Assembly: GCA_949752735.1 (NCBI GenBank)
Contig: OX457050.1
Coordinates: forward strand, 39,843,553 to 39,907,552
Source of the DNA: Lumbricus terrestris
Taxonomy: Eukaryota; Annelida; Clitellata; Crassiclitellata; Lumbricidae
Reading direction: 5' to 3'
Length of the DNA stretch: 64,000 bases
Shown here: positions 10,400 through 22,199 of the stretch, piece by piece
How the letters are laid out: the number at the start of each line of letters is the position of its first letter
Position numbering within the stretch: position 1 is the stretch's first letter
Program-made: the position numbers and the translations under genes
The notes under the pieces: model-generated
What the model was told of the DNA's origin: nothing
What the model saw: the letters and a program-made list of their open reading frames with translations, nothing else
The model's database searches: none

Positions 10400-11664
10400 G
10401 GGTGAGTGCATATAAACCGAAACAGCAGGCAGACCGAAACAGTCCATCTTTCGGTGAGGGGGTTCAAGTTCTAGTTGTCCAATAACGATCGCGTTAAGTT
10501 GCTCTAAAAGCTCGAGAACAGACTATCTTACACATATTCATTTGTAACGCAGGGAACCAGACCTATAATGGTTAATGTTCTATTCAGATTCGACGACTAT
10601 TAGGCCTACTGTTTGTACGTAATCAGTACCGATAAATTTTACAAGTTTACACGCGGCCGTCGGCCGACATTCGAAAACAGCTGCTTTACAGCGTAGGCTG
10701 GTTCCCTGCGGTACTGATTACGGATCTGACGGTGCAGCACGCTCAACTTTTGTATAAAAACTCATGATATGATTGACTTTGCACATATTTTCGCTGTTGG
10801 TAAATAATGCATATCAATTATTGCTATGCATTATTAGAAGTAGTTTAGCATGAGCAGTAACAGAGAATTTAAAATAAATTAAACAGTCGTGTGTTTCGCA
10901 TAAAAACTTGCATCCTTTGACTGCCATTTCGTTGTATTCGTTTGCACCCCTTTGATTGCGCCATTTTGATCAGTCTTACAATATTTGTCTTTTCGCCCTA
11001 TTGATCGTGCGCTCTAAAAACAATGCGCTCTCTTGATTTTCGCCCATTTGATTGCGCCCTTTTGATTGCGCCCTTTTGAAATTCGCCCTGTTGATAGGAT
11101 ACCCTACAATTAGACTACTTTACTTAATTTCATGTTTAGACTTAATCGGTTAGCCTAATAATCTTGTCTACGCCACTGGGTGAGTGCATACCAACCTAAA
11201 CGCTTTAGCTTATTTCGATATTTCTCGCCTTTTTCTGTGTATAATGTACGTCATTCTAGTAGAAATAGATGCATTTAGACAGAGAAATCATTTAAAAACA
11301 CTATAAAGCCTAATTTGCATAAATGCAAAATTGCAGATTGAGCGAAACACTAGATTGACCGAAACGCGTTTCGCTCTCCCTGCACGGCAGAAAACCCGTT
11401 TATGGTGACCGAAATAGCGTGAGCAGATAAGACGAAACACATCTTATTAACTTACGTCAGCTAATTGGCCTACCGTCAATGGCAGGCCTATCTGATAAGG
11501 CAAGAGGTCAACATGTTAGATAGGTTTAGATAAGCTTTTTTATTGGTTCAAATGCAAACAACACACAGAGTGAAGATAAACACACAAAATGATGGAATCG
11601 CATTATGTGTCACCGATGCTAAAAAAAACTATCATAAATTCCTGGCTACGCCACTGCACTCACC
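10400..11664. mobile_element. Putative TA-flanked element with GGGTGAGTGCA termini
   Basis: GGGTGAGTGCA at 10400 is matched in inverted orientation at 11654-11664, and both ends are bordered by TA as a mariner-like element would be. A further copy of the terminal motif at about 11180 suggests nesting or internal duplication. The interior contains short degenerate repeats (TTTTGATTGCGCCC and relatives, about 10930-11100) and CGAAAC-rich text, with no open frame of note. Confidence 0.4.
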
Positions 11665-11802
11665 CTATGCTATAATATGCTATAATGTCACCTGCGATGA
11701 TTCGAGATCATCCATAGGATTTACAAATCCCGTAAACAGGCCCATATAATTTATATCAACAATTCAAAGACTTTTGGGAGCAATCAAGATGCTCTACAAT
11801 AA

Positions 11803-12222
11803 CTACAAAATTTCTAATGTGTGCTTGTACCAATTGGCAACTTTTCCGCACTTGAGTGCCCAGAATTTTTTTGCACGAACGCCCAAGCTCCATGGGGTCC
11901 GCGTGAACCCCTGCGTTTTCATGTAAATATATTGAGAAGGGATTCTTCTTCTTCGCGATCCTTGGGCTGAAAGCCCGTAGGTGTACACTGCGCATTTGAC
12001 TGCTCTCTTCCATGACTCACTGTCCCGTGCCCGGTGTGTCAGCTCCTGCGCACTCTTCCCACACCACTCTTCTATGTCCTGCAACCATTCTCTGCATGGT
12101 CTTCCTCTTATCCCCGATCCCTCCATGATTCCCGTCATTATGCTCTTTATCATTCTATCATCATTCATTCTTTGGATGTTTCCGAATAGTTTCAGCTTCC
12201 TTTCCATTATGGTTTCTACCAA
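11803..12222 (-). pseudogene. Non-LTR retrotransposon C-terminus
   Basis: The minus-strand frame reads KLKLFGNIQRMNDDR, then GRPCREWLQDIEEWCG and DSESWKRAVKCAVYTYG. This is the tail that follows the RT domain in many LINEs (RTE/Jockey-type 'GRP+REWLDDI' motif). Only the last ~100 residues are left. The frame runs on into non-homologous sequence at the C-terminus, and upstream (12223-12540) no further RT blocks are readable. Confidence 0.7.
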
Positions 12223-12547
12223 ATCTGAATTGCTGTTAGCCTAGCCTAAGTCTTCTTCCCACCTCTACGTTAATTTTTTTCTGTGTCCAGTTTATCTGTA
12301 ATATTCTTCTACAACAGTACATTTAGAACGCTATTATCCTCTGTTTGTGCTCTTTTTAGTGTCCAGATTTCGCATGCATACAACGACGTACTGAATACGC
12401 ATGTTTCTATATTATTTTCTTTGTTGAATGCGCCAATAAGAGATAGGAATATCGTAATAGAATTGAGCTCTTTTTACTGAAAAATGAATTTGAAATCGAT
12501 TGATGTATATTGTTTCAAAAATAGCACCACCTGGTAAATAATAATAA

Positions 12548-12800
12548 CTAGCATAATTACCCGGGAAATTTCGGTTTTTCGTCCCTCGCTCTCATCCCGA
12601 CCTTCTCACCCCGCTATCTTCCATCGGCCCCATCCCGGTCCCACCAAGGGGTGCACGCGGCGAGGCAGTTAAATTTAGGTTTTTTGTCCAAACCCATCTC
12701 CCAACCGCCCATGCGGGGCGGGGTCGGCACCCATCCGTGTGGCACCTTTGCCGGTGAATGTTGGTTCGTTTGCCTAAACCAGTCCCACCCTAAACAATTC
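12548..12800 (-). mobile_element. Helitron-like fragment, 3' end at 12548
   Basis: Read on the minus strand it ends ...AAATTTCCCGGGTAATTATGCTAGT, which gives CTAG followed by T. The body (CACACGGATGGGTGCC, GGTGTGTGCACCCC-like stretches) is a divergent copy of the sequence at 18105-18428. It is non-coding and its 5' end is not resolved. Confidence 0.55.
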
Positions 12801-12813
12801 ATTCATTCATTCA

Positions 12814-12885
12814 TTTCGAGAATTTGTATAGCGCCTCTTCAAGAAACCTACTCGGAGGCTCTTCCAGCCCAGTCACAGGTAAAAA
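12814..12885 (-). repeat. LINE 3'-end fragment (TTTGTATAGCGCCTCTTCAAG)
   Basis: A 70-bp copy of the 3' end of the L2/CR1-like LINE, preceded by (ATTC)n. It matches 6352-6400 and 15465-15515. Confidence 0.6.
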
Positions 12886-12919
12886 ATAGGATGTCCAGAT
12901 AGACTGCATACGATACGGT

Positions 12920-13222
12920 AGGATATTAATTATCGGCAGTCTTGCGGTGGAGGCGTGGAGCCGTCGAAGTGGCATCGCGGATGGATTCTATTTTCGCAGA
13001 TAGTTTCTCCAGAAACGCATCTGCCGTGAAGGATGTTGTGTGATTATAGGATGGATTGAACCTATATGACCAATTTCTTTTATCGAGTGCCCAAGGGGGA
13101 GGATCCGACCGGACACCAGACCCAATTTCCACGGATACCAATAACTTTGGAAAGGCTTTGGATTTGTAAAAATGGCTTTAGGACATCCTAAAGCATCCAT
13201 TTTGGTCGATGCAACTTGTTGC
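12920..13222. repeat. Dispersed repeat shared with 34290-34385
   Basis: The section TTTCCACGGATACCAATAACTTTGG ... TTTAGGACATCCTA at 13125-13200 recurs with moderate divergence at 34305-34375. It is non-coding and of unknown class. Confidence 0.5.
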
Positions 13223-13223
13223 A

Positions 13224-14116
13224 TTACCTTGTGCTTTCAGTTCCTTCAACTCTAGCGACCGTAGTGACCAGTTTTCTCCATTGCTTTCTTTCTAATGTCG
13301 CCTCCCTTAGTTCTTCAAAATTCATTCCTGTCGTTTCGTAAACCTCATCCAACCACCTTTTCCTCGGCCGCCTTGTTTTCTCTTTCCCTCTCCATATGCC
13401 AGCATCGTATCTTTTTCCAGTCCATTTGAAAACATAACATGACCAAAGAAACCCAACTTTCTTCTTAGCACTGTTCATCGTTTTCAATACCAATCTCTAT
13501 GAGTATTTCTTCATTTGTCCTTTTTTCCTTCCAAGATATTCTCAGCATCTTCCTCCAAATCCAAATCTCACAAGCGTTAATCAATTTTCACATGTTCTTG
13601 GCCATGGTCCATGTCTCACAGCCATATAATAATACTGTCGGTATTATCAAAGCCCTCACAAGTCTTTTTTCGTGTCTATACTCACATCCCTATCCTTCCA
13701 TATTTTTCCCAATCCATTCATTGCAGTTTTCCCGATCGCCACCATACGTTTTATTTCCGTACCGCACTTTGCTCTTTTTCTATTAGGCCTACCGATCCTA
13801 AAAACGTAAAGCTTGAAACCACCTCTAATAATTGCTCTCCGTCTATCACAAAATTGTCTCCCCCAACTTGGCAACTGTTGCCATAATCTTTGTCTTCCGT
13901 AGTATCGCCTGCGTATCTCAAGTTAGACAGTAGGTCTACTCTTCTTGCTATCCTTATTCTCTCCTGCATTTCCGCCAGCCGCATTATCCTTTCTGCGTAC
14001 AGGTCGTTGTACGGCAGCTTATATTTTGCGTCAGTATTGTCCCACCCTGTATTTATTTGGGTCCTGGGCACGACGTTAAACTGCATCCATCCTCCGCCAC
14101 AGGGAGCCAACAACAT
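13224..14116 (-). pseudogene. Non-LTR retrotransposon RT remnant with LRYAGDTT (YADD-type) motif
   Basis: On the minus strand, 14116-13751 carries the RT core motif LRYAGDTT, with G in place of the first catalytic D, followed by DGEQLLEVVSSFTFLGS. After frame breaks, 13493-13224 carries MNSAKKKVGFL, TGKRYDAGIWRGKEK, RRPRKRWLDEVYETTGMN and WRKLVTTVARV, the typical tail of this LINE group. The lost catalytic aspartate and the frameshifts mean it is dead. The left-hand foldback element at 14126 may have interrupted it. Confidence 0.75.
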
Positions 14117-14125
14117 CCCTGTGCC

Positions 14126-15009
14126 GGTGTAAAGGTTTCAAATTACCCCTCCTAAACATTACCCCCCGGTAACTTGAAACCGGTTTCAGATTACCCCCTG
14201 GGGGTAATCTCAAACCGGTTTCAAGTAACCCCCTACGGTTTCAGGTTACCCCCAGTGAAAACAGTTATTTAATTGAAATATCAACTGGATTGAGGGAAAG
14301 AACGTTTGAAAACAACGATCCAGCCTCCATTTCTCAAGCGTTGTTTTCGTCAATCAAGCTTCCATTTCACCTATAGAGCCTATAGAAAACCTTCATCCAG
14401 CTTCCATTTAACCTATGGAGAACCTTCATCCAGTTTCCATTTAACCTTTAGAGAACCTTCATCCAGCTTCCATTTCACCTATAGAGAATCTTCATCCAGT
14501 TTCCATTTCACCTATAGACAACCTTCATCCAGCTTCCATTTCACCTATAGGTAACCTTCATCCAGCTTCCATTTCACCTATAGATAACCTTCATCCAGCT
14601 TCCATTTCACCTATAGACAACCTTCATCCAGCTTCCATTTAACATATTCACGTCTGTACGAAGTGGTTATCTGTAGGTGAATTGGAAGCTGGATTGACGA
14701 TGGCAACGCTAGAGGAATGGAAACTGGATGAAGGCTCTCTAGAGGTGAAATGGAAACTGGATTGACCAAAACAACGCTAGATAAATGGAAGCTGGATGAA
14801 GGTTCTCTATAGGTGAAAAAGAAGCTGGATACTGTTTTCAGTGGGGGTAACTTGAAACCGTAGGGGGTAGCATGAAACCGGTTTCATATTACCCCCGGGG
14901 GTAACTTGAAACCGGTTTCATCCTACCTCCCGGTAATCTGAAACCGGTTTCAAGTTACCCCCGGGGGGGGGGTAATGTTTAGGAAGGGGTAATTTGAAAC
15001 CTTTACACC
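14126..15009. mobile_element. Inverted-repeat element, GGTGTAAAGGTTTCAAATTA termini
   Basis: The long inverted ends begin GGTGTAAAGGTTTCAAATTA and continue with alternating ACCCCC blocks and GAAACCGGTTTCA palindromes. The interior is the shared minisatellite in two opposed blocks: CATCCAGCTTCCATTT orientation at 14320-14650 and GAAGCTGGATGAAGG orientation at 14690-14835. The whole unit can therefore fold into one giant hairpin. I could not find a target-site duplication. Four other partial or complete relatives are at 15517, 40949, 44950 and 46199. Confidence 0.7.
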
Positions 15010-15019
15010 GGTCCTAAGC

Positions 15020-15420
15020 CCGGACAAAAGGAGGAAGGTTTGCCAGATGGGTGACGATACGCTGGCAGTAAAAGTCCAAAACGATTGAAATCCGCAAAAA
15101 CCACGGCACAAGTGACAATAAAGCGACCCAGATGCTTCAAGGTGTCATGATGTGGAGCTGATATGCACAGGCCGGTCAGAACAGACCAGTGGAGAGAGTC
15201 GGGGGAGAGAACGTGGGACACATACGGGCATTGACCCAGGTTGTCCTTCATGCCTCTCTCCCAATATTCTCTTCAATCAGACACGATGGTCTAGCTGCTC
15301 CAAGATGTTAATGGTATGGAGCAGACCTGCTGACCGGACAGGTTGAAGCTGGGCAGCATGACGCGAGACAGACTCAAACAGAGAGTGGCGCCGGACACCT
15401 ACGGGCGTTTAGCCCAAGGA

Positions 15421-15452
<32 letters not shown>

Positions 15453-15453
15453 T
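15020..15453 (+). pseudogene. Two LINE 3'-terminal fragments ending in (GAT)n
   Basis: Two similar tails are readable: RESGERTWDTYGH near 15190-15230 and KLGSMTRDRLKQRVAPDTYGRLAQGF ending at 15423. The latter is followed at once by (GAT)10. A simple-repeat 3' end after a C-terminal 'TYG' motif is typical of some LINE clades. Confidence 0.5.
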
Positions 15454-15464
15454 ATTTATTTATT

Positions 15465-17055
15465 TCAGAAATTTATATAGCGCCTCTTCAATGTAGGATA
15501 CTCAGAAGCGCTCCCTGTGTAAAGGTTTCAAATTACCCCCTCCTAAACATTACCCCCCCCCCCGGTAACTTGAAACCGGTATCAGATTATCTCCCGGAAA
15601 CTAGATTTGCATCAATCGTCGCATTTATTGCACTAAAAATCAGAAAAAATCATCCCGATTCTTGTTTTGGTCTGAAGATTTTCATCCCTCTTCCCACTTC
15701 GTGGTATGTTATCAATTTTTTGATCGAAAAAAAATAATAGCCTCGAAGCCATTTCTCAATTGTAACCTCAGCGGCGTTTAGTATTTTAGTTACAGGTGAA
15801 AATATTGATAACAAACCACGAAGTGGGATGACGGATGAAAATCTTTAAAAAAACAAGAAGCGGGATGATTTTTCTGATATTTCTAGTGCAATAAACGCGA
15901 TGATTGATGTAAATTACAGTTTGCAGAGGGGTAATGTTTAGGAGGGGGTAAATTGAAACCTTTACACCAGCCCAACCACGGCAAAATAAAACAGTTTTTA
16001 GATTCTTAAGAAACAGAGCGGAGTGACCCCTGGGAATTAAGCGCAGTGTAACAGGGAGACCATTCCAAACTATAGGACCCGCAACAGAGAATGAACGACG
16101 CTGTCGGATAGCAGTCCGTGAGCGGGGAACCAGAAGCTCAGCTTGGTTCGCCGATCGAAGGGTGGATCGACGCTGAACTCCCAAGGTAGAACAACAGAGT
16201 TCTCGCAGATACGGTCCAGCTAGTCCTTCAATGCACCGCCTAACCAGCGCACAGACCCTGTATGCAATCCGCTGTGGAGAAGGGACTCAAGGGAGTCAGC
16301 GTAAGATATCCGGCATATAGGATGAGACATGGCCATATTTTGGGATATGGCCAACAAGTCGCGCCGCGGAGCGGAGGACCAGTTCCAGGCAGCCAATCCG
16401 GTCAGCCGGTAGTCCATGATAGAGGGTGCTGCAGTAGTCAAGGCGGGAAACTACGAAAGAGTCAACAAGAGTAGAGGCAGTAATAAAAGACAGAGAGCGG
16501 GAGACCAACTTAAGCTGACGCAACTGGTAGTAACAGCTTCGGCATAGCAGGTTTATATGCCGAGTGAAAGTTAGCCCTTGGTCTAAAATAATACCAAGGT
16601 CCCGCACAAAATGTGAGAAACTAATCAGAGGAAACTCAAATGCTAAGGCTCTCATGTCTATTTTGGCCAGTTGTTGACGCGTCCCAAACCAGATATATTG
16701 CGTCTTGCATGGTAGGATTCAGTGGCAAACGGTTAGAAGACATCCAGGCTTCCAGGGTTTCCATAGCAAATGTCTAGAACCGCATCAGCAGCGGCAGATG
16801 CTGGACAGTGAACATATGACTGGTAGGGTATGCGATCTTTTCCTCCCAATGCGCTGGTTCCTTTTCTTTGTATTTCACAAAGTTGGCGCAGTCGGTAGAT
16901 GATTTCGTACGTCGACGTCTGTAACGACTCTCTAAGCAACGAGCATGGCGGCGGAAGGAGCGGCACTCGGCGTCAAACCAATGTGTTAGAAGAACTTGTA
17001 CCCCACAGCCACAGCATATTCCAATGATTCCGCAAGATATGCGGCTGATAGTCAT
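15465..17055 (-). pseudogene. L2/CR1-like LINE tail, interrupted by an inverted-repeat element
   Basis: On the minus strand, 16655-16296 encodes the RT C-terminal blocks LGIILDQGLTFTRHIN, CYYQLRQLKLVSRSL, SRLDYCSTLYHGLP and AARLVGHIPKYGH. The section 16184-15975 encodes the end (RRSTLRSANQAELLVP, FSVAGPIVWNGLPVTLR, FLKNLKTVLF). The LINE's 3' end (TTTATATAGCGCCTCTTCAA) lies at 15470-15515, separated from the coding part by the element at 15517-15967. The part from 16700 to 17055 is degenerate. Frameshifts are present and the copy is inactive. Confidence 0.75.
15517..15967. mobile_element. Inverted-repeat element, GTGTAAAGGTTTCAAATTA termini, short type
   Basis: Its ends match the 14126-15009 element (GTGTAAAGGTTTCAAATTACC and complement). 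The interior is different. Two arms form an imperfect palindrome of about 170 bases each (left with TTGTTTTGGTCTGAAGATTTTCATCC, right with its complement), around a centre near 15760. It sits in a LINE 3' end, and no target duplication is evident. Confidence 0.7.
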
Positions 17056-18100
17056 ACAGACGCTTGGCTACTAGCCCGTGATTAAAATGGTCAACGAACG
17101 TTAGGCCTATATGAAAGACGCACGTTATATGAAAGAAAGGTTCGTAAAATTGAACTTAGAATTAGGCCCCTACTGGAATTGTAACACTAAAAAGTCTTCC
17201 CTACTTTGAAAGTATAATTATGTGTCACAGTCAATTGCATGCAACATGCATGCTTCAAAACGGAGTGCTTAGCCAATAGGTATGGTAGGCCTATGAACGC
17301 GGCAGTTTATGCAAACTGTTGCAACCGTTCTGGCAAGGTTCCGCGTACAAAAATGTCACAGCTCTTCTTCTTAGCAAGTGGTGGTGTAGACGGCAGTGGC
17401 CTAGCCTACTCTTCATACTCGACGCACAAGTGACACCACACTGTAGGCGAATAAGACAATTCGTATTTTCCTTTTCCGCAATAGTTTGAAAATAACTCTT
17501 TCCAATCGGGATAAGGTGTTGCCAAGTCATTAACTTCTGTGAGGAGTTTCTGTTGAAGCGGCGCTATACAAATCTACGATTGCAATTGCGATTAGGATTC
17601 AGTTAGCCTAACCACAAAACTGGTCGATCGATGGCGGCAAGCGAGAGCATAACTTGTGTGCCACCTTCGGTATGTGACGCATGAAAGCAAAATAAACAAA
17701 ATATATCACGAGTTTTTGACATAATATCAGATTCTATAGGCCTGTCTATTTAAAATCGAAAAGTAGCCTAGGTAGGCCTATGTACAAAAAATACTTTTTA
17801 GCATCCGACAACAAACATGGGGGGAATCACGAAACAAAATCTTAGGCCTACCTTTTCCGAGTTTGAAACATTTAAAATTTATATCCGAAAGTTAGCTCAG
17901 TTTTTAAGCCGCCCGATCGGATTTTCAACGCACTCGTAGATTTTTGACGTCGTCGATCACTTCTTGACCCCATTTTTCACTGAGGGCTGATCTAATATCG
18001 CCCGGTTTCGCAAAATAATAATAAAAGCACTGCTAATAATCGGTTGATAGGAAGTTATAAGACAAGATAATGACAATAGATACCGATAATTAATATCGTA
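17056..18100. other. No gene seen; contains a dispersed repeat shared with 34485-34560
   Basis: This is non-coding, AT-rich text with several TAGGCCTA palindromes. The piece ACGTTATATGAAAGAAAGGTTC (17115-17140) and the 70 bases after it recur at 34487-34560. Confidence 0.4.
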
Positions 18101-18104
18101 TCGT

Positions 18105-18428
18105 GTGTAGGTAGGGTGGACATTGTTTATGGCGGGACGGGTTTAGGCAAACCAACCAAAATTCACCGGCAAACGCCGACCACACGGATGGGTGGCAATC
18201 CCGCCTCTGCGGGGAGATGGTTTGGGACGGAAAACCTTGGGTGTCGAACCAGCGTCGTAGGGGAGGTACTGCGCTGGGTTGGGACGAAAAGCTAAATTTC
18301 ACGTGCATCGTCGCGTGCACCCCAGGGTTGGGGCCGATAGAAGTAGGCGGAGTGAGAAGGTCGGAATGGGAACGGGGGACGAAATTCCGAAATTTCCCGG
18401 CCAACGTCGAATAATAATATTCAGCTAG
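18105..18428 (+). mobile_element. Helitron-like fragment, 3' end CTAG at 18425-18428
   Basis: It ends ...AAATTTCCCGGCCAACGTCG...CAGCTAGT, a decayed hairpin followed by CTAG|T as in Helitron 3' ends. The body is related to 12548-12800 on the other strand. The 5' end was not resolved. It is followed by a long (AT)n tract (18430-18487). Confidence 0.55.
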
Positions 18429-18457
18429 TTATATATATATATATTATATATATATAT

Positions 18458-18488
<31 letters not shown>

Positions 18489-18547
18489 ATTTAAAAAAAA
18501 TATAATAGATATAAAATTAGTAATAAATTTAAAGCAGTATGATGATA

Positions 18548-18580
18548 TCTATATAAATAAAGAGAAGATTCTGTAACGTG

Positions 18581-18612
<32 letters not shown>

Positions 18613-19877
18613 CGGGATGCATTTCAACAGTTTTTGAGCTTTTCACTCCAAACCTTCACTGCTGAGTAGGTCTCGGCACGAGACGCAAAGGCAAGGGGTT
18701 GGCGATTCTCTACCACCATGGGGGCCAGGGTGGGGAGCGAAACCCCCCAAATTTTTTCCAAAAAAACGCAGCTATTGATTTGAATTTTTTTTCCTAGATA
18801 GAGGTCCATCAGAACCCCCCGGATCAGTGGTTGGCAAATCTCCACCACTAGGGGGGCCATGGTGCGGGGGGTCAAAAACACTAATTTTCGCTAACAATTT
18901 TCATTCGCTTGCCACGTATAAAAGCCGTAATTTTCGCCGTTTTAGAGGTGTCTAAAGTGAAGTGGAGAGGTGGGATGGAGGTGAGGGGTGGAGGTGGAGG
19001 TGGTGCACATGGGGTGGGGTGGCGTAGGGGTCGAGGGGTGGGGTTGGGGATGGGTGGGGGGTTGGGGTGGAGTGAGGGAGTGAGGTTGAGGTGGGGGTGG
19101 GTGGAGGGGGATGGAGTGGGAGGTAGGGTGGGGTGGAGTGGGGGTGGTAGGGGGTTGGGGGTGGAGGGGTGGTGTGGAAATTTTCGTCAAACCCAAATTT
19201 CTCCGGTGGCGTACTGGTATAGAGGTCGCAGTGTGGTGGGGTGTTGTGTGGTGAAGTTGTGGCCGGAGCGGATCGAATCCTAAATTTCCCGGGCAACGCC
19301 GGGTAGCGAAACCCCCCAATTTTTCTTTAAAAAAAGCAGCTATTGATTTGAATTTTTTTCCCTAGATAGAGGTCCATCAGAACCCCCCGGATCAGTGGTT
19401 GGCAAATCTCTACCACCAGGGGGGCCAGGGTGCGGGGGGTCGAAAACACTAATTTTCGCTATAAATTTTCAGTCGCTTGCAACGTATAAAAGCAGTAATC
19501 TTAACCGTTTTAAAGGTGTCTAGCTCTTTTGCAAATACGGATTTCACGGGTCGCTTACAGGGAGAGGCGGGGTGAGGGAGGGGTGGGATGGTAGGGGGGT
19601 GGAGGGGTGGAGTTGGGGGTTGGCGAGATGTGGTGTCGAGGGGTGTGGGTGGAGGGTCGGGGAGGGGGTGTGGTGAAAGTGGATGAGGAGTGGGGTGGGG
19701 GTGGAAGGGGTGTGGGGTGGATGGGTTGGGGTGGGGGTCGGATGGGGGTGGAAATTTTCGTGAAACCCAAATTTCTCGGGTCGCGTACCGGTAGAGGTCG
19801 GAGTGTGGTAGGGTGGGGTTGTGGCCGGAGCGGATCGAACCCTAAATTTCCCGGGCAACGCCGGGTACCCCAGCTAG
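18548..19877 (+). mobile_element. Non-autonomous Helitron with an internal tandem duplication
   Basis: The 5' end is TCTATATAAATAAAGAGAAG, followed by (TGTC)n, a common start for animal non-autonomous Helitrons. The 3' end has the hairpin CCCGGGCAACGCCGGG followed by CTAG at 19874-19877 and a host T. There is no inverted repeat and no target duplication, as expected. The interior is a ~575-bp unit present twice (about 18735-19305 and 19306-19876). Each ends in the hairpin, so the first copy's internal hairpin at 19289-19304 is a second potential terminator. No Rep/helicase is encoded. The G-rich reading frames in both directions are not credible genes. Confidence 0.8.
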
Positions 19878-20264
19878 TTGAATATAAATAGATCTATTAG
19901 AATTACAAGAAAGCAATTAAAAATCATCAACTTATTTCATCCAATAGAAGTTTTCATAGACCTATAAAGCCCTATATTAGGGTGGTCGTTAGAAATGAAA
20001 GTTTGAATTGACTGTTCTCCAAGGCGCCGTTTGGTTCCATTCTCCCCAGAAACATCACACAAAAAGTTGTAAGAGAAAATATTAATATTTAGGACTAGCA
20101 CAACGCCATCAAAGTTTTACCCTTATAATAGCAAGACTTCTAATGCTCAAAAGTAGCTATATGGATGTAGTCAACCAGGAATCTTCAAACCAGGAATCAA
20201 TTCAACTACCTGTAGTTGCTCCACACTTGAACATGATAATGCTACTGTCATCGTAATCATGATC

Positions 20265-20335
20265 ATCAATTTATATAGCGCCACTTCAAGAAAAATTCCT
20301 CTAAGGCTAGAAAACCTGTACAACACACCGCATCA
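20265..20335 (-). repeat. LINE 3'-end fragment
   Basis: The text ATTTATATAGCGCCACTTCAAG is the 3' end of the same L2/CR1-like LINE seen at 6352 and 15470. No coding part remains. Confidence 0.55.
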
Positions 20336-21335
20336 CAGATAACATCTATCACATCTTTTTTCTTTACAAATAGGGGAAAGTGCCCTAAGATGGGACGGTT
20401 CCTAAGATGGGACACACCCATTATTATTGTTATTCAGCAGAGAACGCCACTGTTTAGAGTTGCGAATGATGCATCCCAACATTAGACCCCCGCGTACCAA
20501 CTATTTCTACTAGCGATGCTGTTGCCTTGATTTTATTGATTTTTTTAAGTTTTCATGCTCGCTGATGATATCTCATTTTCGTCGATTTTTCCACACAACA
20601 AGATAAATTTCATACATCGCTTTCACTTTGTGGTATATGCCAATAATAACTTCATTATAATTGTTAATTATTTATTCTACATAGCTGTAGGCTCAGTAAT
20701 AAAGGAAATATTTGTTGTGGAATGTTCTTCAATGGTGTGACATAAGATGGGACACCATAAGATTCCATAAGATGGGACACCACTGTTTAGGCTACGATGT
20801 TGTGTCATAATTATGATCTATTTGTGCAAAATAAATACAATTTTTACAAATTGTTAATGGCATTGATTTTATTTATTGATTGTAGGTAATGACTTATTCC
20901 AGAAAGTCTTGTCAAGGCTCATTGAATGAGCAACAAAAAATTTTGCAATCTGACATCATGGAAATTGTTGTCCCATCTTAGGAGCATTGGTGCTTAAAGT
21001 CTTAAAAATTATAAGACTCAACAATTTTCTCTGTTGTTGATAAATTTGAATAACAGGACCACATTTGAGTCATTCTATTGTTATTACATTGACCGCATAT
21101 TGAAATTTTCACCATCCGACGCCATGGAAATTGTTGTCCCATCTTAGGAGCATGGGTGCTTAAGATGGGACACTTTGGTACTTTTTAAAAATGGCAGCAA
21201 TACTACATTTTTAGATAGGTGCTTAAATTTTACAACCACCATTTGAAAGTTAAATGCATATGCCGTATATCAGTGCGGTTTAGGCTAACATGGTGCTTTT
21301 TGCTACGGAAAAATCGGCAGAAGCTGTTAGGTGTC

Positions 21336-21938
21336 TGTCGTGGCCGACTCTAGCCTTGTGCTCAAAATCGCTCCACGATGTTCAAACTCGAAGAAGAGAG
21401 GATGGTTTTGTTGGTTTTATTGATTATTAATAAATGACGGTTAATATACGATATCAATATTCTACGACTAAGGCGATCAGTTTAACAGAATCCCGGTCCT
21501 TTGGCCGCTCTCCCTCTCTGTCGATTTATGACCGTTGATTCAATCTTGTTCGACGATGTTACGTGTCTGTGATCATATCGAGAGCGCCCCGCGACGACTA
21601 TATGACGCGACGATTATATACCCCAGCGTGGTGGGGTAATGCCAGAGGTGGCGATTCGTTCTGGGGTAAAGTCAAAGGCTAATTGTCTCTTTCAAGTCGG
21701 TCGCAGGGTCCGTTACTGCCGCCTAGGTCGGTCGGTCGGTCAAATGTTACCCCTGCCCTGATAGCAGACCCCCAGTCGAATCACTTTAGGTGCCCTCCCT
21801 ATCTTCAGGTCCGTAAGTGTTCTGCCCATGACGAGTTCTCACAGCAGGCGTCGTTTGAAGTGGTCACCGTCGTGTTGTTGATGTGGTGCTGAAGATGACC
21901 AGATCTCGCTGCTCGGCCTTGTGGAGGCGACCGCGACA
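21336..21938 (-). repeat. LTR (3' LTR of the minus-strand element)
   Basis: TG...CA ends (TGTCGTGG ... ACCGCGACA). It is almost identical to 24818-25420; differences seen are GATGTGGTGC versus GATGAGGTGC and AGATCTCGCT versus AGATGTCGCT. Confidence 0.9.
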
Positions 21939-22199
21939 TTCCCTCCCATCGCAAGATCATGACGCATGTCGGAGATCATCGTCATTGTTTGGTCCTCAGT
22001 ATCGTGCGACCATGATGAGGAAAACACAAACATAAGAAACATTGTGTAAGTTACACAGTATGTACAAGCGCATGAGGTTCGACCCTCGTTGTGACTGGTT
22101 CACCTTCTACCTCCTCACTCAAATCCGGGACAGGAAATCGGCTGCTGATATTCCGAAGCCCGGTCAACAATATCCCAAGGAGTGGCGAGTGACATGGCT

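Noticed and set aside
18909..19319. G-rich and Pro/His-rich frames on both strands of the Helitron
   Set aside because: They are low-complexity products of (GGGGTG)n text with no protein-like composition.
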